DNA of 64,000 nucleotides from JAABRU01 sp041390465 (GTDB lineage Bacteria; Desulfobacterota; Desulfobacteria; Desulfobacterales; Desulfococcaceae): positions 11,668 to 75,667 of the forward strand of contig JAWKPW010000015.1 in the NCBI GenBank assembly GCA_041390465.1, in the 5' to 3' direction. Position 1 is the first letter of the stretch. The number at the start of each line of letters is the position of its first letter. The translations under genes were made by a program, and so were the position numbers. Positions 26,630 through 36,234 of this stretch are shown piece by piece. The notes beneath the pieces are model-generated. The model ran no database searches. It was not told the DNA's origin and saw nothing but the letters and a program-made list of their open reading frames with translations.

Positions 26630-27700
26630 TTATTTGATTTTATGGATAATTCCTGCCGGAACCCCGGCAGCAGTCATGTTGTCCGGAATATCCCGGTTCA
26701 CAAAGCTGTGCGCGCCGACAACCGCGTTTTCTCCCACAGTCACACCGGGCATAATAACACTGTGACTGCCGATTCTGCAATTCTTTTTCAATACGACAGG
26801 CCCCTGCTTATTGTCAATGGTGGAAACAGAATACACAGAGCAGTGAGAGCCGATCTGAACAAAATCCTCAATGATGACGCGGTATTTGGCATTGATATAG
26901 GTGAATGCGCCAATGTCGGTTTTGTATCCCAGTTCCAGATTGTCCCTGTGCTGGACAACCCAGTTGTATTTTGTGGGTTTTCCCTCTTCAATTTCCGGAA
27001 ATTTCCAGTTGTCAAACCGCGAGTTCTGTGCTATTTCTTTTTCAGCGGCTTTGCCGGAACCCCCCCCCCAAGTCTCTCCGGCAGGAACAGATTTTGTGAC
27101 ACAGGCTCCTGCTCCGATAACCGCATCATCTTCAATAACAAGGGGATTTTCCTCAGTTCCATTGATGATGACCGCACCGGTTCCCACATACACACGCTTT
27201 CCGAAATGCACCCATCCGGAAACATGAACACCCGGAGCCAGGGTTGTGTAATCGCCCATCACCACGTCATGTCCGATGGTGCAGTCCAGATTGATCTGCA
27301 CATGATTTCCGATCCGGATGTTTGTTGTGAGGATATTTCCTGCACAGACAACTGTGCCTTCGCCGATTTCGATCCACTCGGACATTTGGGTATCCGGATG
27401 TATGATGGTTTCAAATCCAAAACCCGCCTCTGCGGCTTTGTTCATCAGCATTTCCCGGATTTTGGGATTGCCGATGCCTCCTGCAACTGCGATTCCCGGA
27501 TACTGTTTTTTGGCTTGTGCAAGGCTCAGAACCGGAATATTGTTCAGAACTGTTCCCTGTTTTTTTTCATCATCGTCAATAAAACAGACAGCATGACAAT
27601 TCATTCCCCTTTTGGCGCATGACCGGATCAGCCACGCCAGTTCCCTGCCAAAACCGCTTGCACCGTAAATGGCGATTGATTTTTTATTCTGATGCTCCAT
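26630..27700 (-). CDS. Tandem sugar O-acyltransferase (NeuD-like plus second left-handed beta-helix)
   Basis: 356 residues. The first half is NeuD/PglD-like: a Rossmann-like start (IAIYGASGFGRELAWLI), then hexapeptide repeats (GEGTVVCAGNILTTNIRIGN, HVQINLDCTIGHDVVMGDY, catalytic-type His in TIGHDVV). The second half (residues about 240-356, after PEIEEGKPTKYNW) is a separate WbbJ/maltose-acetyltransferase-type beta helix ending IGSHSVIMPGVTVGENAVVG. Such proteins acetylate sugars of surface polysaccharides. Ten consecutive G residues (coding strand; 27060-27069) encode WGGG in the joint between the halves, a likely slippage site. Confidence 0.87.
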   Translation of the reverse strand: MEHQNKKSIAIYGASGFGRELAWLIRSCAKRGMNCHAVCFIDDDEKKQGTVLNNIPVLSLAQAKKQYPGIAVAGGIGNPKIREMLMNKAAEAGFGFETIIHPDTQMSEWIEIGEGTVVCAGNILTTNIRIGNHVQINLDCTIGHDVVMGDYTTLAPGVHVSGWVHFGKRVYVGTGAVIINGTEENPLVIEDDAVIGAGACVTKSVPAGETWGGGSGKAAEKEIAQNSRFDNWKFPEIEEGKPTKYNWVVQHRDNLELGYKTDIGAFTYINAKYRVIIEDFVQIGSHCSVYSVSTIDNKQGPVVLKKNCRIGSHSVIMPGVTVGENAVVGAHSFVNRDIPDNMTAAGVPAGIIHKIK

Positions 27701-27892
27701 GTTTTCTGCCTCATAACAAAAATATGAAAAAATATATCCGCTTCATGCCGGACAGACAATATTCTTGTAATTTATACCATTACTCAGGAGATTGAATGTT
27801 ACAGCCACGAATTGCACAAATCTCACGAATTGCGGTTCGTGCAGATTCGTGTTATTCGTGTCTGATTTAAATATATTAAGCTGTTTTGTATG

Positions 27893-28450
27893 TCAGTGTT
27901 CCGCGGCTGTTCCGCCCTGTCCGGCCAGTTCCCTCAGTTTTTGTTCAAGCTCAGCCAGTTTCTGTCCCACCATTTCCTTTGAAAGAAGACCACTGGCCAG
28001 CAGTTCTTTGTATGTTTCAATTTTCCCCCGGATTTCTCCTTCCTTCCGCAGTTTTTCGGCAACTGTCATGATGTCCTCCCTTCTGGTTTCATCCATGACC
28101 TGAATGAGTTTTGTCTCTGTCTCCTCCGGATCCATGTCATCACGCACATCATACACATATCTGAGGACAGTTTCAAGATATTCCATGCCGGTCTGTTTCT
28201 GTGAAAGTTCTGCAAACAGAGGCAGCATCCGGTCAAAATGCTTCCCGAAATCCGGCTGAAATATCCGGCGCATGACATGCACAAAGAGCCGGACAGTGAT
28301 GATTCCCTTTATGTCAGCGTCTGTGAATTTTGACAGATCCTTGAGGATGTATCTGAATTTCGGAACATATTCACCAAAAAGATCCGAGCCTTCAATCATG
28401 TCCTGAAACTGTGTGCCGGTGGTCCATTTTTCGGTGGTGGGACTTTTCAT
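27893..28450 (-). pseudogene. Rpn-type recombination-promoting nuclease, N-terminus cut off by an IS1 element
   Basis: Only the C-terminal two thirds of the PD-(D/E)XK Rpn family is present: YVPKFRYILKDLSKFTDADI, VRLFVHVMRRIFQPDF, TGMEYLETVLRYVYDV and the coiled-coil tail ILTVAEKLRKEGEIRGK-like to LAELEQKLREL. The nuclease motif-bearing start (about 150 residues) is missing. The present ATG at 28450 and the first residues MKSPTT are encoded by the IS terminal repeat at 28433-28458; the family sequence resumes at EKW. It may still be translated but should be inactive as a nuclease. Confidence 0.85.
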
Positions 28451-29209
28451 ACTGACAAAAATGTGATATGCTGCTCCTGTTTTTTTATATCAGAAAACAG
28501 GAGGAAAAAAATGATCGCAGTGAAATGCCGCCGCAGCAGTGAAAATATCCGCAAAAACGGACGGACACCGGCGGGACGCCAGCGGATTCACTGCAAAAAC
28601 TGCAGTTTTCACAGCACGTCGGATCTGAAAACGGAAGAACGGGAATTCCGCCTGAAAACTGATGGGAATCCTCAGGCGGAAAGACTTTCACGGCGTGCGG
28701 CTGCACGGACGAGCCGGATGAGCCGTGCAGCAATCCGGAAAAATTTAAAAAAAAAGTGATCCTCCCGATCTCCGGAACGGTTCCTGTCCCAAAAGAACGC
28801 CCGATTTTGGAGATGGATGAAACATGGTCCTGTGTCAGAAAAAAATCGGATCAGGTCCGGATTTGGCCGGCACCGGAACGTCAGACACGGCGCATTGCCG
28901 GAGCAGCACTCGGAGACCGTTCCGCTGAAACATGCCGTGATTTGTCGGAATCTCTTCCGGCTGACTGCCGCACGGATCGGCCGGAGAGTCATGCCGCTGT
29001 TCTTCCCCCGGAACGTCACCGGGCATCAGGAAAGGGAAGCGGTGGGACTTCGCACATTGAACGCCTCAACTGCACACTGCGTCAGAGATGTCCGAATCCG
29101 GTGAGAAAAACGCCTCTTCCAGCCGTGATGATGATTTTCATGAAATCCGCATCCGAAGTTTTGTTGATCATTACAATTTGACATTGTCAGTATGAAAAGT
29201 CCCACTACC
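28433..29209. mobile_element. IS1-family insertion sequence, 777 bp, dead transposase
   Basis: Terminal inverted repeats are GGTGGTGGGACTTTTCATAC at 28433 and its inverse (as GGTAGTGGGACTTTTCATAC) ending at 29209; 25 of 26 bp match. The length is that of IS1 (768 bp). No target duplication is found: the bases before 28433 differ from those after 29209. So the two flanks (Rpn fragment and ISAzo13 remnant) were joined by a rearrangement, or the duplication was lost. Confidence 0.85.
28511..29193 (+). pseudogene. IS1-type transposase remnant
   Basis: Pieces of the InsA/InsB protein are seen in different frames: the zinc-finger-like RKNGRTPAGRQRIHCKNC, the DDE-motif start ILEMDETWSCVRKKSDQVR with RQTRRIAGAALGDRS, then SGGTSHIERLNCTLRQRC and the end SFVDHYNL. 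At least two frameshifts separate them and one zinc cysteine is changed. It cannot produce a full transposase. Confidence 0.85.
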
Positions 29210-29210
29210 G

Positions 29211-29520
29211 GTTGATAAACTGAAAATTGCAATTCATGTTTCGCATTTTCCGCCAGGGACAGGCAAATGGAATAAAATTGAACACAGAATGTTCAGTTTT
29301 ATAACGCAGAACTGGCGCGGAAAACCCCTGACTGACCATTTCACTGTTATGTCACTGATAAGTGGTACTGCAACAGAGACAGGTTTAAAAATCAAAACAA
29401 TGCCGGACGAGAAATTCTATGAAAAAGGCAAAAAAATTTCAGATGAGGAATTTGACAGCATAAACATATACCGATACAAATTTCACGGGGAATGGAATTA
29501 CAAAATTTTACCACGTAATG
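29211..29520 (+). pseudogene. ISAzo13-family transposase, C-terminal fragment
   Basis: Starts exactly 2 nt after the IS1 right end and reads VDKLKIAIHVSHFPPGTGKW, NKIEHRMFSFITQNWRGKPL, ETGLKIKTMPDEK, then KISDEEFDSINIY and GEWNYKILPR, the usual end of ISAzo13 transposases. The first three quarters of the gene are absent. The 100 nt after it, to 29622, hold nothing recognisable. Confidence 0.85.
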
Positions 29521-29621
29521 ACCAGGTTATTTTGTTACAGACCCTTAGCTCTACGTTATGCGATTCCGTAATAATGGTCGTGGATTTCAGAATCAATCTG
29601 TCTAACCCATTATCCGGAAAA

Positions 29622-31912
29622 TTATCTTATATTCGTCACAACAGTGGAAACAGTGAATGTCTTATACAGAGTGCCGGGCGTGTATGTTCCGTTTGCATAA
29701 AGACCGTCCTTGACTGTGCCGGTGGAGCTGCCTCCATAATAAATACTGCAGCCGGAGCCTGTCTTCAAATCCGGAGACGAGAAAGCAACGGACTGATATG
29801 TTTTTGAGGGCGCAAAAGTAAGGATTCCGATTCCGCTGCTGTTGCGGATATGAACCAGCGTGCCTGCTGTTTTTGTTGAACTGAACGACAGCAGCAGAGA
29901 ATTCTGTGTGGAACTTGTGCCGGGCGCCTGTGCCATGCCGGAACTGCCTGCGGCCACCAGAAGCCCTCCGCTGATTTTGAAGGAACCGTCATAATCCAAT
30001 GCCCCGTTGTCATTTGCTGTGGGCCGTGAACAATCACTGTGCCGCTGTTCATTTCATCGGGAACCGTTCACATCAATCCCGTCCCCGCCAGCATTGACCA
30101 CAATATAACCGCCCTTTACATACAGCCAGTAATCGCCTGCGGGAACAAATCCCCCCGGCCATCCGGGCTGTCCGGAACCGTCAACCCCTCCGGCAACATT
30201 TACACCGTCATCACTGGAGACAATATGAATATTTCCGCTGTTGATGGTGATATTCTGACTTTCAACGCCCTCATAGGATTTTAAAACCACAATATCTGCT
30301 CCGCTGATTTCCAAAGAAGTGTCAGCATGAATGCCGTCATCCCCGGAAGAAAGGGCAAATGTGCCATTGCCGATCGCTATGGTTCCGTTTGAATGGATGG
30401 TGTCATCCTGCCGAACTGACAGTGGTAAAGGTCCTCCATCAATGCTGATATCCGGCAACACCTTTGATTCCTTTGGCAGAAGCATCTCCGACTGACTGTG
30501 TAACCGCTGCCTCCGCCTGTGGTCAGCGTGAAGGTTCCTCCGCTGATCATCACATTGGTTTCAGCCTGTATGCCGTCCCCCGCGGCTGTAATATTGAATG
30601 TGCCGTTCTCAACAGAAATATATCCTTTTTTGCTGTCCTCATCATTGGTGGATTTCAGGCCGTCTCCTTTGGCATTGACCGTGATGTTTCCGTCTTTGAC
30701 AATCAGCCAGTCTTTGCCCCGGATTCCGTCATCCGCAGAAGTTACGGTGATGTTGCCTCCTGCAATGACAAGTCCGTCTTTGGAGGCAATGCCATCGCTG
30801 TAATTGCCGGTGACTGTCAAAGAGCCGCTGCCCTCAATGTCAAGATCGGATTTGCTGAAAATGGCTGCATCAGGTTCATCCGTTTCTGCATCCGGAAAAA
30901 CATAAACAGATCCGTCTGTCACGTAATTTTGCGTATTGTCTGCAAGGGATAGAACCGTTTCTTCGGCACTGATGACATAAATGGGACTGCTGCTGGAACA
31001 GGTGACATTGATTCCTTTCAGGACAAGATTTACCGCATCCGCATCCGCTGTGTTCACAATGATCTGCCCGTCTGTCAGGGTTCCGCTGATATTGTATGTG
31101 CCTGCGGATGTGACAGTGACAGTGCTGCCCGCAGCAGTCGCACCGCTTCCGTCCACAGTTATGGAATTTCCGTTAAGCAGAATTTCGGTTATCCCATCTC
31201 CTGCATCTTCCTGTGTGGCAACTGTTCGCAAAGCATAAATGGCTTCCGGCAAACCGATCCTGCTGTCTCCGTTTACATCCGATGCAGTATAAAGCGTTGC
31301 GGACGGTGTGATTCCGACTGACACCTGCAAAGCCAGAATCGCATCTGCCAAATCAACCACTGTGCTTCCGTTCACATCCCCGGAACCAACCATGCTGTTT
31401 GCAGCCGCAGGAGTCGGAGGCATCTGAACAAAATCTCCTGTTCCGTTTGGATAGCGGCCTGTGCTGACATCCGTTGTCTGCGCACCAAAAGTTATCGTGT
31501 CAATTACCGTTGTCTGGTCAGAAGCTACCAGCACAATGCTTTCGCCTGATGCGCCGAGTTTGAAATTTGCATGAAGCCCTCCCTGATCTTCATCTTCATC
31601 AGCCCAGATAATCAGATAGTTTCCTGCGGCAATTGTTGTACCATCCGGAAAAGTCCATTGTGTGAGATTGGTGGTTTTGTCCGTAAGATGACATCCCGCG
31701 AGAGAGATGGCCTCACTGCTTTTGTTGTATAATTCAATCCAGTCATCATATTCTCCATCCTGATCCATGACTGTTGCGGCATTGTCTGCCATAAACTCGT
31801 TGATGACTACATTTCCTGCCGGATCTGCCGCGTATAAAAAATTGGCGGAACAGAGCCTCACAAGCATCAGACACAGCGGAAACAGTTTTTTCCATTCTTT
31901 TCTGTTCATCAT
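29622..31912 (-). pseudogene. Secreted lamin-tail/dockerin/beta-helix protein, frameshifted paralogue
   Basis: From ATG 31912 (GAAAGGAG before it): signal peptide, a lamin-tail domain (VVINEFMADNAATV, YDDWIELYNKSSEAISLAG), two dockerin-type repeats (SGDVNGSTVVDLADAILALQ and SDVNGDSRIGLPEAIYALR), then the Cthe_2159-like beta helix with its repeated SADDGI, NAKGDGLKS, SSGDDGIHADTS units. The frame breaks near 30480 (expected GDASAKGIK), and again near 30050-30000 (DVNGS to DYDGSFKISGGLLVAAGSSG), ending TFTVSTVVTNIR at 29622. Joined, it is about the length of the intact paralogue at 37104-39497. At least two indels are needed. Unlike the paralogue, it has dockerin repeats. Confidence 0.88.
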
Positions 31913-32012
31913 TTGCAATCTCCTTTCAATACTGGGTGAATTATTGCAGAAAGAACCTTATTTTTCCCAAAAAAATCAAGTTTTTGTGTTAAAACGAAAA
32001 CACAGGACTGCA

Positions 32013-32049
32013 AAAAACCGGATTTTTCGGAAAAATCCGGTTTTTGAAA
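32013..32049 (-). terminator. CCGGATTTTT hairpin after the VTC gene
   Basis: AAAAACCGGATTTTTCGG then AAAAATCCGGTTTTTG, 24 nt beyond the stop of the VTC gene (32073). It marks the end of the adaptor-TolC-VTC operon. Confidence 0.7.
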
Positions 32050-32072
32050 AATTCAACGTGATCTCTGCTGCG

Positions 32073-32870
32073 TTATGCAAAACAGGGAATCAACGGCATT
32101 CTGTCTGCTGTGTCATAGCGGAAACGCGTGCGCACACGGAAAATGCTGGCTGCATATTTGGAAAAACTGCCCCGCTGCAAATCAAAATACCGAATCAGAT
32201 CCAGCATCCACAGGGGAACCTGTGTTGCATAGCATTTGAGTTCCAGAATCACACTGCACCCCGGATCAAACACAGTGGCATTGTCATAGGAATTCATGCA
32301 GTATGGATCAGGAATCAGATTGTAACGTTCTTCAGCTTGACATTTCAAAGCTTTGTCAAAGGTTACTCGCGCATAATCATCCACATCTGAAACATATGCC
32401 TTGCGGCTGTAGCAGGTAAGAACTTTTGGCTCGGCCTGCCAGGAATATGCCAGTCGGACAAACAAATCCGCTTTTTCTCTTTTATTACAGTGGTGCAAAG
32501 AATAATCCGAATCCGCAAACACCCGTTGCCAATCTGCATCATGCACTGTGGCCCGGTATTTTCTGACAATGCCGCCGGTTTTCTGCTTCACCTCGAAAAA
32601 ACAGGGGATTGCTGAAACCGGATCATAGGTTCTGATGCGCATATTGAAACGGTTTTCCGCTCCCTCCATTCTTTTTCTCAGAAAAAGAAAATCCGGAGAG
32701 TCAAAATACAGACTGTACACATTATAAAAGCCGTCCGCACTTTGCTCTGAATAATAATCCGGTGAGCAGTACGCGGAGATGAAATCAGATATGGGATCAA
32801 TCATGCTTTCCGGAATCAGGTATTTGAGTTCATACCGTTCCAGCAGGGAAGGCATCAGACTTGGACTCAT
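32073..32870 (-). CDS. VTC-domain protein (polyphosphate polymerase family)
   Basis: 265 residues, a CYTH/TTM-tunnel enzyme of the VTC4 type. Conserved basic and acidic blocks: LLERYELKYLIP at the start, VYSLYFDSPDF, MRIRTYDPV, CFFEVKQKTGGIVRKYRATV, TCYSRKAYV, YARVTFDK, VILELKCYA and GSFSKYAASI. VTC4 makes polyphosphate from ATP; bacterial homologues are little studied and some could be triphosphatases. No SPX or membrane domain is attached. Overlaps the TolC-like gene by 4 nt (32867-32870). Next to DUF4956 and beta-helix genes, it fits the VTC-DUF4956-surface-protein clusters known from other bacteria. Confidence 0.87.
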   Translation of the reverse strand: MSPSLMPSLLERYELKYLIPESMIDPISDFISAYCSPDYYSEQSADGFYNVYSLYFDSPDFLFLRKRMEGAENRFNMRIRTYDPVSAIPCFFEVKQKTGGIVRKYRATVHDADWQRVFADSDYSLHHCNKREKADLFVRLAYSWQAEPKVLTCYSRKAYVSDVDDYARVTFDKALKCQAEERYNLIPDPYCMNSYDNATVFDPGCSVILELKCYATQVPLWMLDLIRYFDLQRGSFSKYAASIFRVRTRFRYDTADRMPLIPCFA

Positions 32871-34138
32871 AAGGCAATCTGCTCCTTTTCATTGGACAGA
32901 TGATTGCGCAGGGGCAGTTCAGACAGCCTGCCGGAAATATCCAGCAGTTCAACATATTTTGCCTGAATCAGCCAGATCAGCTTTTTTGCCGTAATATCGC
33001 ATTTGATCATGGATTCCCGCAGTCTGAGCAAAAGCAGAGGATCCGCGCCCTCTGTTTTCTGCCAAAGTTTGTACAGAGACTGGCTTGCACCGGACTGTTT
33101 TTTCTGTTTCAGCACATCATAATGATGAATCAATTGTGCAAGTTCAGCCGCGAGTGCGGGGATGCTCTGCTTTCTCTGCTCATGCAAGATTTCATATTCT
33201 GCTTTTGCCTTTATGCCATCTGTTTTCCGTGCTTTCATTTCCGGACTGTTCACAGCGCCGATGGGCAGGGAAATGCCGAATTCTATGGAAAAGGCTTTGT
33301 CGGTCTCATCTTTTTCACTGAGATCATACGCGGTTTCAATGAATGTGGACCATGCACTGTTTTTTGATTTTTCCAGATCATAACGTGCATTGGCAAGTTC
33401 AGTCTCGGTGCGGGCATTTCGCACTGCGGCATTTTCCTCAGCCGGGGCTGCGGCAATCTCACTGGCTTTTTTGCCTATTTTTTCCGGAGTGATGAGTTTT
33501 TCTGCATCCAATGAAATCAGACCCTGCGCACCTGTATTTCTGCGAATCTCCTCTGTAATGAAATGCAGCCGATTTTTCAGTTCCGCTTCTTCCATCTGCA
33601 CCCGGAGCAGATCATTTTCCGTATTCATAAGTTCACTGCTCAGTTTCACGGGATCCATGTCAGACATTCCCGCGCTTTTCTTCAGCACCTGCACAAGATC
33701 TTCATACAAATGAATCAAATCTGCATACAGATGCAGCATTTCTGCATGATACAACCAGTCAATTACAGTGATGTAACGGTTTTTCAGTGCCTGATGCATC
33801 AGCAGATCATGGTGCGCGCGATGGGATTGCAGCACAGCCTCATTGAACTTTTTTTCATCCCGGATTTGGCTCCAGCCTCTGGATTTGAAGCGTATGGCAA
33901 CTTCCTGCTGATCGCGTTCAAATTCATCCACTGCAACCCGGAATTCCACTTCTTCCAGCAAAGATCGGTTCCCTGCATTCTGCAGGAATGTGAGACTTTC
34001 TTTCTCAAAAGACAAAGCTGCATTTTTGGCTGCGGTGGAAAGATATTCGCTGATGCCAATGCCATCTGCACACTGGCAGACAGCGGGAATGATCTGAATG
34101 CAGAAAACAATGCAGATACTGCGCAGACAACGGTTCAT
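32867..34138 (-). CDS. TolC-like outer membrane efflux protein
   Basis: 423 residues with a signal peptide (ICIVFCIQIIPAVCQC, cleaved near residue 22-24) and long amphipathic helices, e.g. the segments around DLIHLYEDLVQVLKKSAGMS and LMNTENDLLRVQMEEAELKN, then a short beta segment (FSIEFGISLPIGAVNS) where TolC proteins cross the outer membrane. The second half repeats the helix-strand pattern. This is the OEP family layout, somewhat diverged. It overlaps the adaptor gene by 4 nt and the VTC gene by 4 nt. Confidence 0.75.
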   Translation of the reverse strand: MNRCLRSICIVFCIQIIPAVCQCADGIGISEYLSTAAKNAALSFEKESLTFLQNAGNRSLLEEVEFRVAVDEFERDQQEVAIRFKSRGWSQIRDEKKFNEAVLQSHRAHHDLLMHQALKNRYITVIDWLYHAEMLHLYADLIHLYEDLVQVLKKSAGMSDMDPVKLSSELMNTENDLLRVQMEEAELKNRLHFITEEIRRNTGAQGLISLDAEKLITPEKIGKKASEIAAAPAEENAAVRNARTETELANARYDLEKSKNSAWSTFIETAYDLSEKDETDKAFSIEFGISLPIGAVNSPEMKARKTDGIKAKAEYEILHEQRKQSIPALAAELAQLIHHYDVLKQKKQSGASQSLYKLWQKTEGADPLLLLRLRESMIKCDITAKKLIWLIQAKYVELLDISGRLSELPLRNHLSNEKEQIAL

Positions 34139-36126
34139 TGCACATCCTCCATACGAAGCATTTTTGAAGGATGTTTTCCGCCTTCATCAAAGGTGAGGAC
34201 AAGTTTTCTGCGCTCGGCATCAAAGCAGATGCCTTCCGGATTCAGATTTTTGAAATAACGGATATATATTTGTTTTCCTTCTGCATCATAGACCCGGAGC
34301 GCTCCGGTGCGGATGCTTTTTTTCCTGTCATTTTTTCCGCAGGACAGCACATACAGACGATCCTGATAAAGATACAAATCCGATATGCACATGGCTTTTC
34401 CGGATATTTCATCCGGCAAATCCAGCTCCCGCCAAATCTGCACATTGTCCGGAACAATCCGCTTTTCCTGCAGAACCTTTTCCATTTCGCTGATCCGCAG
34501 TATCACGGCTCTGTTTTTATTCAGGGGATTCTTGCATCCCGCATACAGGGCATTCTGATGCCAAAACATGCCTTCGATCTCCATTTCCCCGCTTTTTATC
34601 CATTCAGCCCAGTCTGATCCTGCGCTTTTTTTCGCGGCTTCCATCAGCAAATCATACAGAAGAATCTGCTGCTGTGCCTCAAATTCGGTTCCATTGCGCC
34701 GAATCTGCACAAAAAGTTTTCTGTGATCCGGCAGTTGTCCGTTTTTTTTCCGAGTTTGGGAACTGGCAATGTAAATGTTGCCGTTTTCATCTGTGCAGAT
34801 GGCTTCCATATCATCCATTTCTTTCATTCCCTTTACAGTTGTTTTGTCCCTTACCATACCATCGGAATCCATCAGATACAGGACAGGCTCCCTGTTTTCT
34901 GTTTCATCGCTGATGAGCAGAAACTGATGCAAATCCGGCAGATAAATCAATCCTGATGCCTCGATTTCCGGAATGTTTCCCATCAGTTTGGATTTGCGGA
35001 TGTCAACCGTATCTCTGCTTTTCTCTGGCGGATTTTCCGGTTCCGCAGCATACAGACTCAGATGCAGCCATTTGCTGATTTGATCTGTAATTTTTGCAAC
35101 ATATTGATTTTCCATGCTTCCTTCGGGACAGACCATCACTTTTTCTCCCAGCAGAAAAGGATTGTCTTCGGGCAGCCGGATTTCCACTTCCCTGCCCCAT
35201 ATCTGCATATCCGGCCGCTTTCTCAGGCGCAGGGGATATTCCACAATGCGCGATCCTGTTCCCACAATTTCAGCCTGCACGCGCCTGCCACTGCTGCTGA
35301 AGGAAACAATTTCCACGCTTTCGCCCACTGCCGCACTGTGATGCACATGCTCATGAATATAGGCACTTACATAGGAAGGGGATTGGCTGTACAGGGTCAG
35401 AATGGGCGCAAAGGGTGATACCTTTTCCCCTCTTTTGCACAGAACTGAACCCACAATTCCATCCAGTTGTGAATAAATCAGAAGTTTCTGCTTTTCCTCT
35501 TTCAGCAGAGCCAGTTCCCTTTCCAGGCTTTCAATCCGCACATCTGCCGGATTTTCAGGGGATTGAAGACTTTTTTTCAGATTGTCGATCTGCACCTGAA
35601 TTCGCTTTGCATTCACCTGCTTTTCCTTTTGCAGCAGTTCGATTTCCATTTCTATGGGACTGCGTTTTCCTTTTTTTGCCTGCACTTCATTCCCCGCGAT
35701 GCTCTGCAGACCTGCGGACACTTCTTTGTTGAAATTGTATCTGGCCCGCAATTGTGCAATATTGGAATCACTTTCATTGATGACAGCGGCCTTTTCCGCA
35801 TTGAGCTGCCTGATTTGTGCGCGGATTCCTTCGGTATCAATGCCTTCCTGCAGTTTCAGTTCTTCCAACTGATGGGAAATCTCATTGATCCGCAAATTCA
35901 GTTCCGGTCTTTCCAGTTCCGCGAGCAGCCTGCCCCTTTCAACTGTCTGCCCCGGTGTCACATGGATATTGCGGATTTCCACCCCATGTTCACAATTGAC
36001 AATCACCTCCCTTGTCTCTGCAATTCCCTGAAAACAGGTATTTTCCTGTTTTCCGTCCAAAGAGGCTTTGGCAATGAGAACAAAAGCCAGTATCCATGAA
36101 AGCAGAAGCATTTTTGTTTTTTTCAT
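34135..36126 (-). CDS. HlyD-family periplasmic adaptor fused to a DUF3616-like beta-propeller
   Basis: 663 residues. An N-terminal membrane anchor (LLLSWILAFVLIAKA), then the barrel-lipoyl half (VEIRNIHVTPGQTVERGRLL), a long coiled-coil hairpin (residues about 75-220, LQEGIDTEGIRAQIRQLNAE onward), the second lipoyl half (LLIYSQLDGIVGSVLCKRGE) and a beta-barrel domain with a RLPEDNPFLLGEKVMV end. After about residue 365 comes a separate beta-propeller-like region (VDIRKSKLMGNIPEIEASGL, DDMEAICTDENGNIYIASS, EIEGMFWHQNALYAGCKNPL), which resembles DUF3616/SdiA-regulated domains. This fusion is rare. GGAGG precedes the ATG. The gap to DUF4956 contains a CCGGATTTTT hairpin. Confidence 0.83.
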   Translation of the reverse strand: MKKTKMLLLSWILAFVLIAKASLDGKQENTCFQGIAETREVIVNCEHGVEIRNIHVTPGQTVERGRLLAELERPELNLRINEISHQLEELKLQEGIDTEGIRAQIRQLNAEKAAVINESDSNIAQLRARYNFNKEVSAGLQSIAGNEVQAKKGKRSPIEMEIELLQKEKQVNAKRIQVQIDNLKKSLQSPENPADVRIESLERELALLKEEKQKLLIYSQLDGIVGSVLCKRGEKVSPFAPILTLYSQSPSYVSAYIHEHVHHSAAVGESVEIVSFSSSGRRVQAEIVGTGSRIVEYPLRLRKRPDMQIWGREVEIRLPEDNPFLLGEKVMVCPEGSMENQYVAKITDQISKWLHLSLYAAEPENPPEKSRDTVDIRKSKLMGNIPEIEASGLIYLPDLHQFLLISDETENREPVLYLMDSDGMVRDKTTVKGMKEMDDMEAICTDENGNIYIASSQTRKKNGQLPDHRKLFVQIRRNGTEFEAQQQILLYDLLMEAAKKSAGSDWAEWIKSGEMEIEGMFWHQNALYAGCKNPLNKNRAVILRISEMEKVLQEKRIVPDNVQIWRELDLPDEISGKAMCISDLYLYQDRLYVLSCGKNDRKKSIRTGALRVYDAEGKQIYIRYFKNLNPEGICFDAERRKLVLTFDEGGKHPSKMLRMEDVQ

Positions 36127-36169
36127 AATACACCTCCGGAAAGTCCAAGCAAGGTTCCATAAATTTTCG

Positions 36170-36204
36170 GAAAAAACCGGATTTTTCCGAAAAATCCGGT
36201 TTTT
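36170..36204 (-). terminator. CCGGATTTTT hairpin between DUF4956 and adaptor genes
   Basis: AAAACCGGATTTTTCCG then AAAAATCCGGTTTTTTG in the 108-nt gap. In an operon it could act as an attenuator or as an mRNA end protecting the upstream DUF4956 message. Confidence 0.55.
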
Positions 36205-36234
36205 TGAAATACACGAAAATTTTTGTTTGCCTGC

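Noticed and set aside
26321..27622. 433-codon plus-strand ORF
   Set aside because: Antisense to the acyltransferase gene; Cys/Phe-rich shadow composition.
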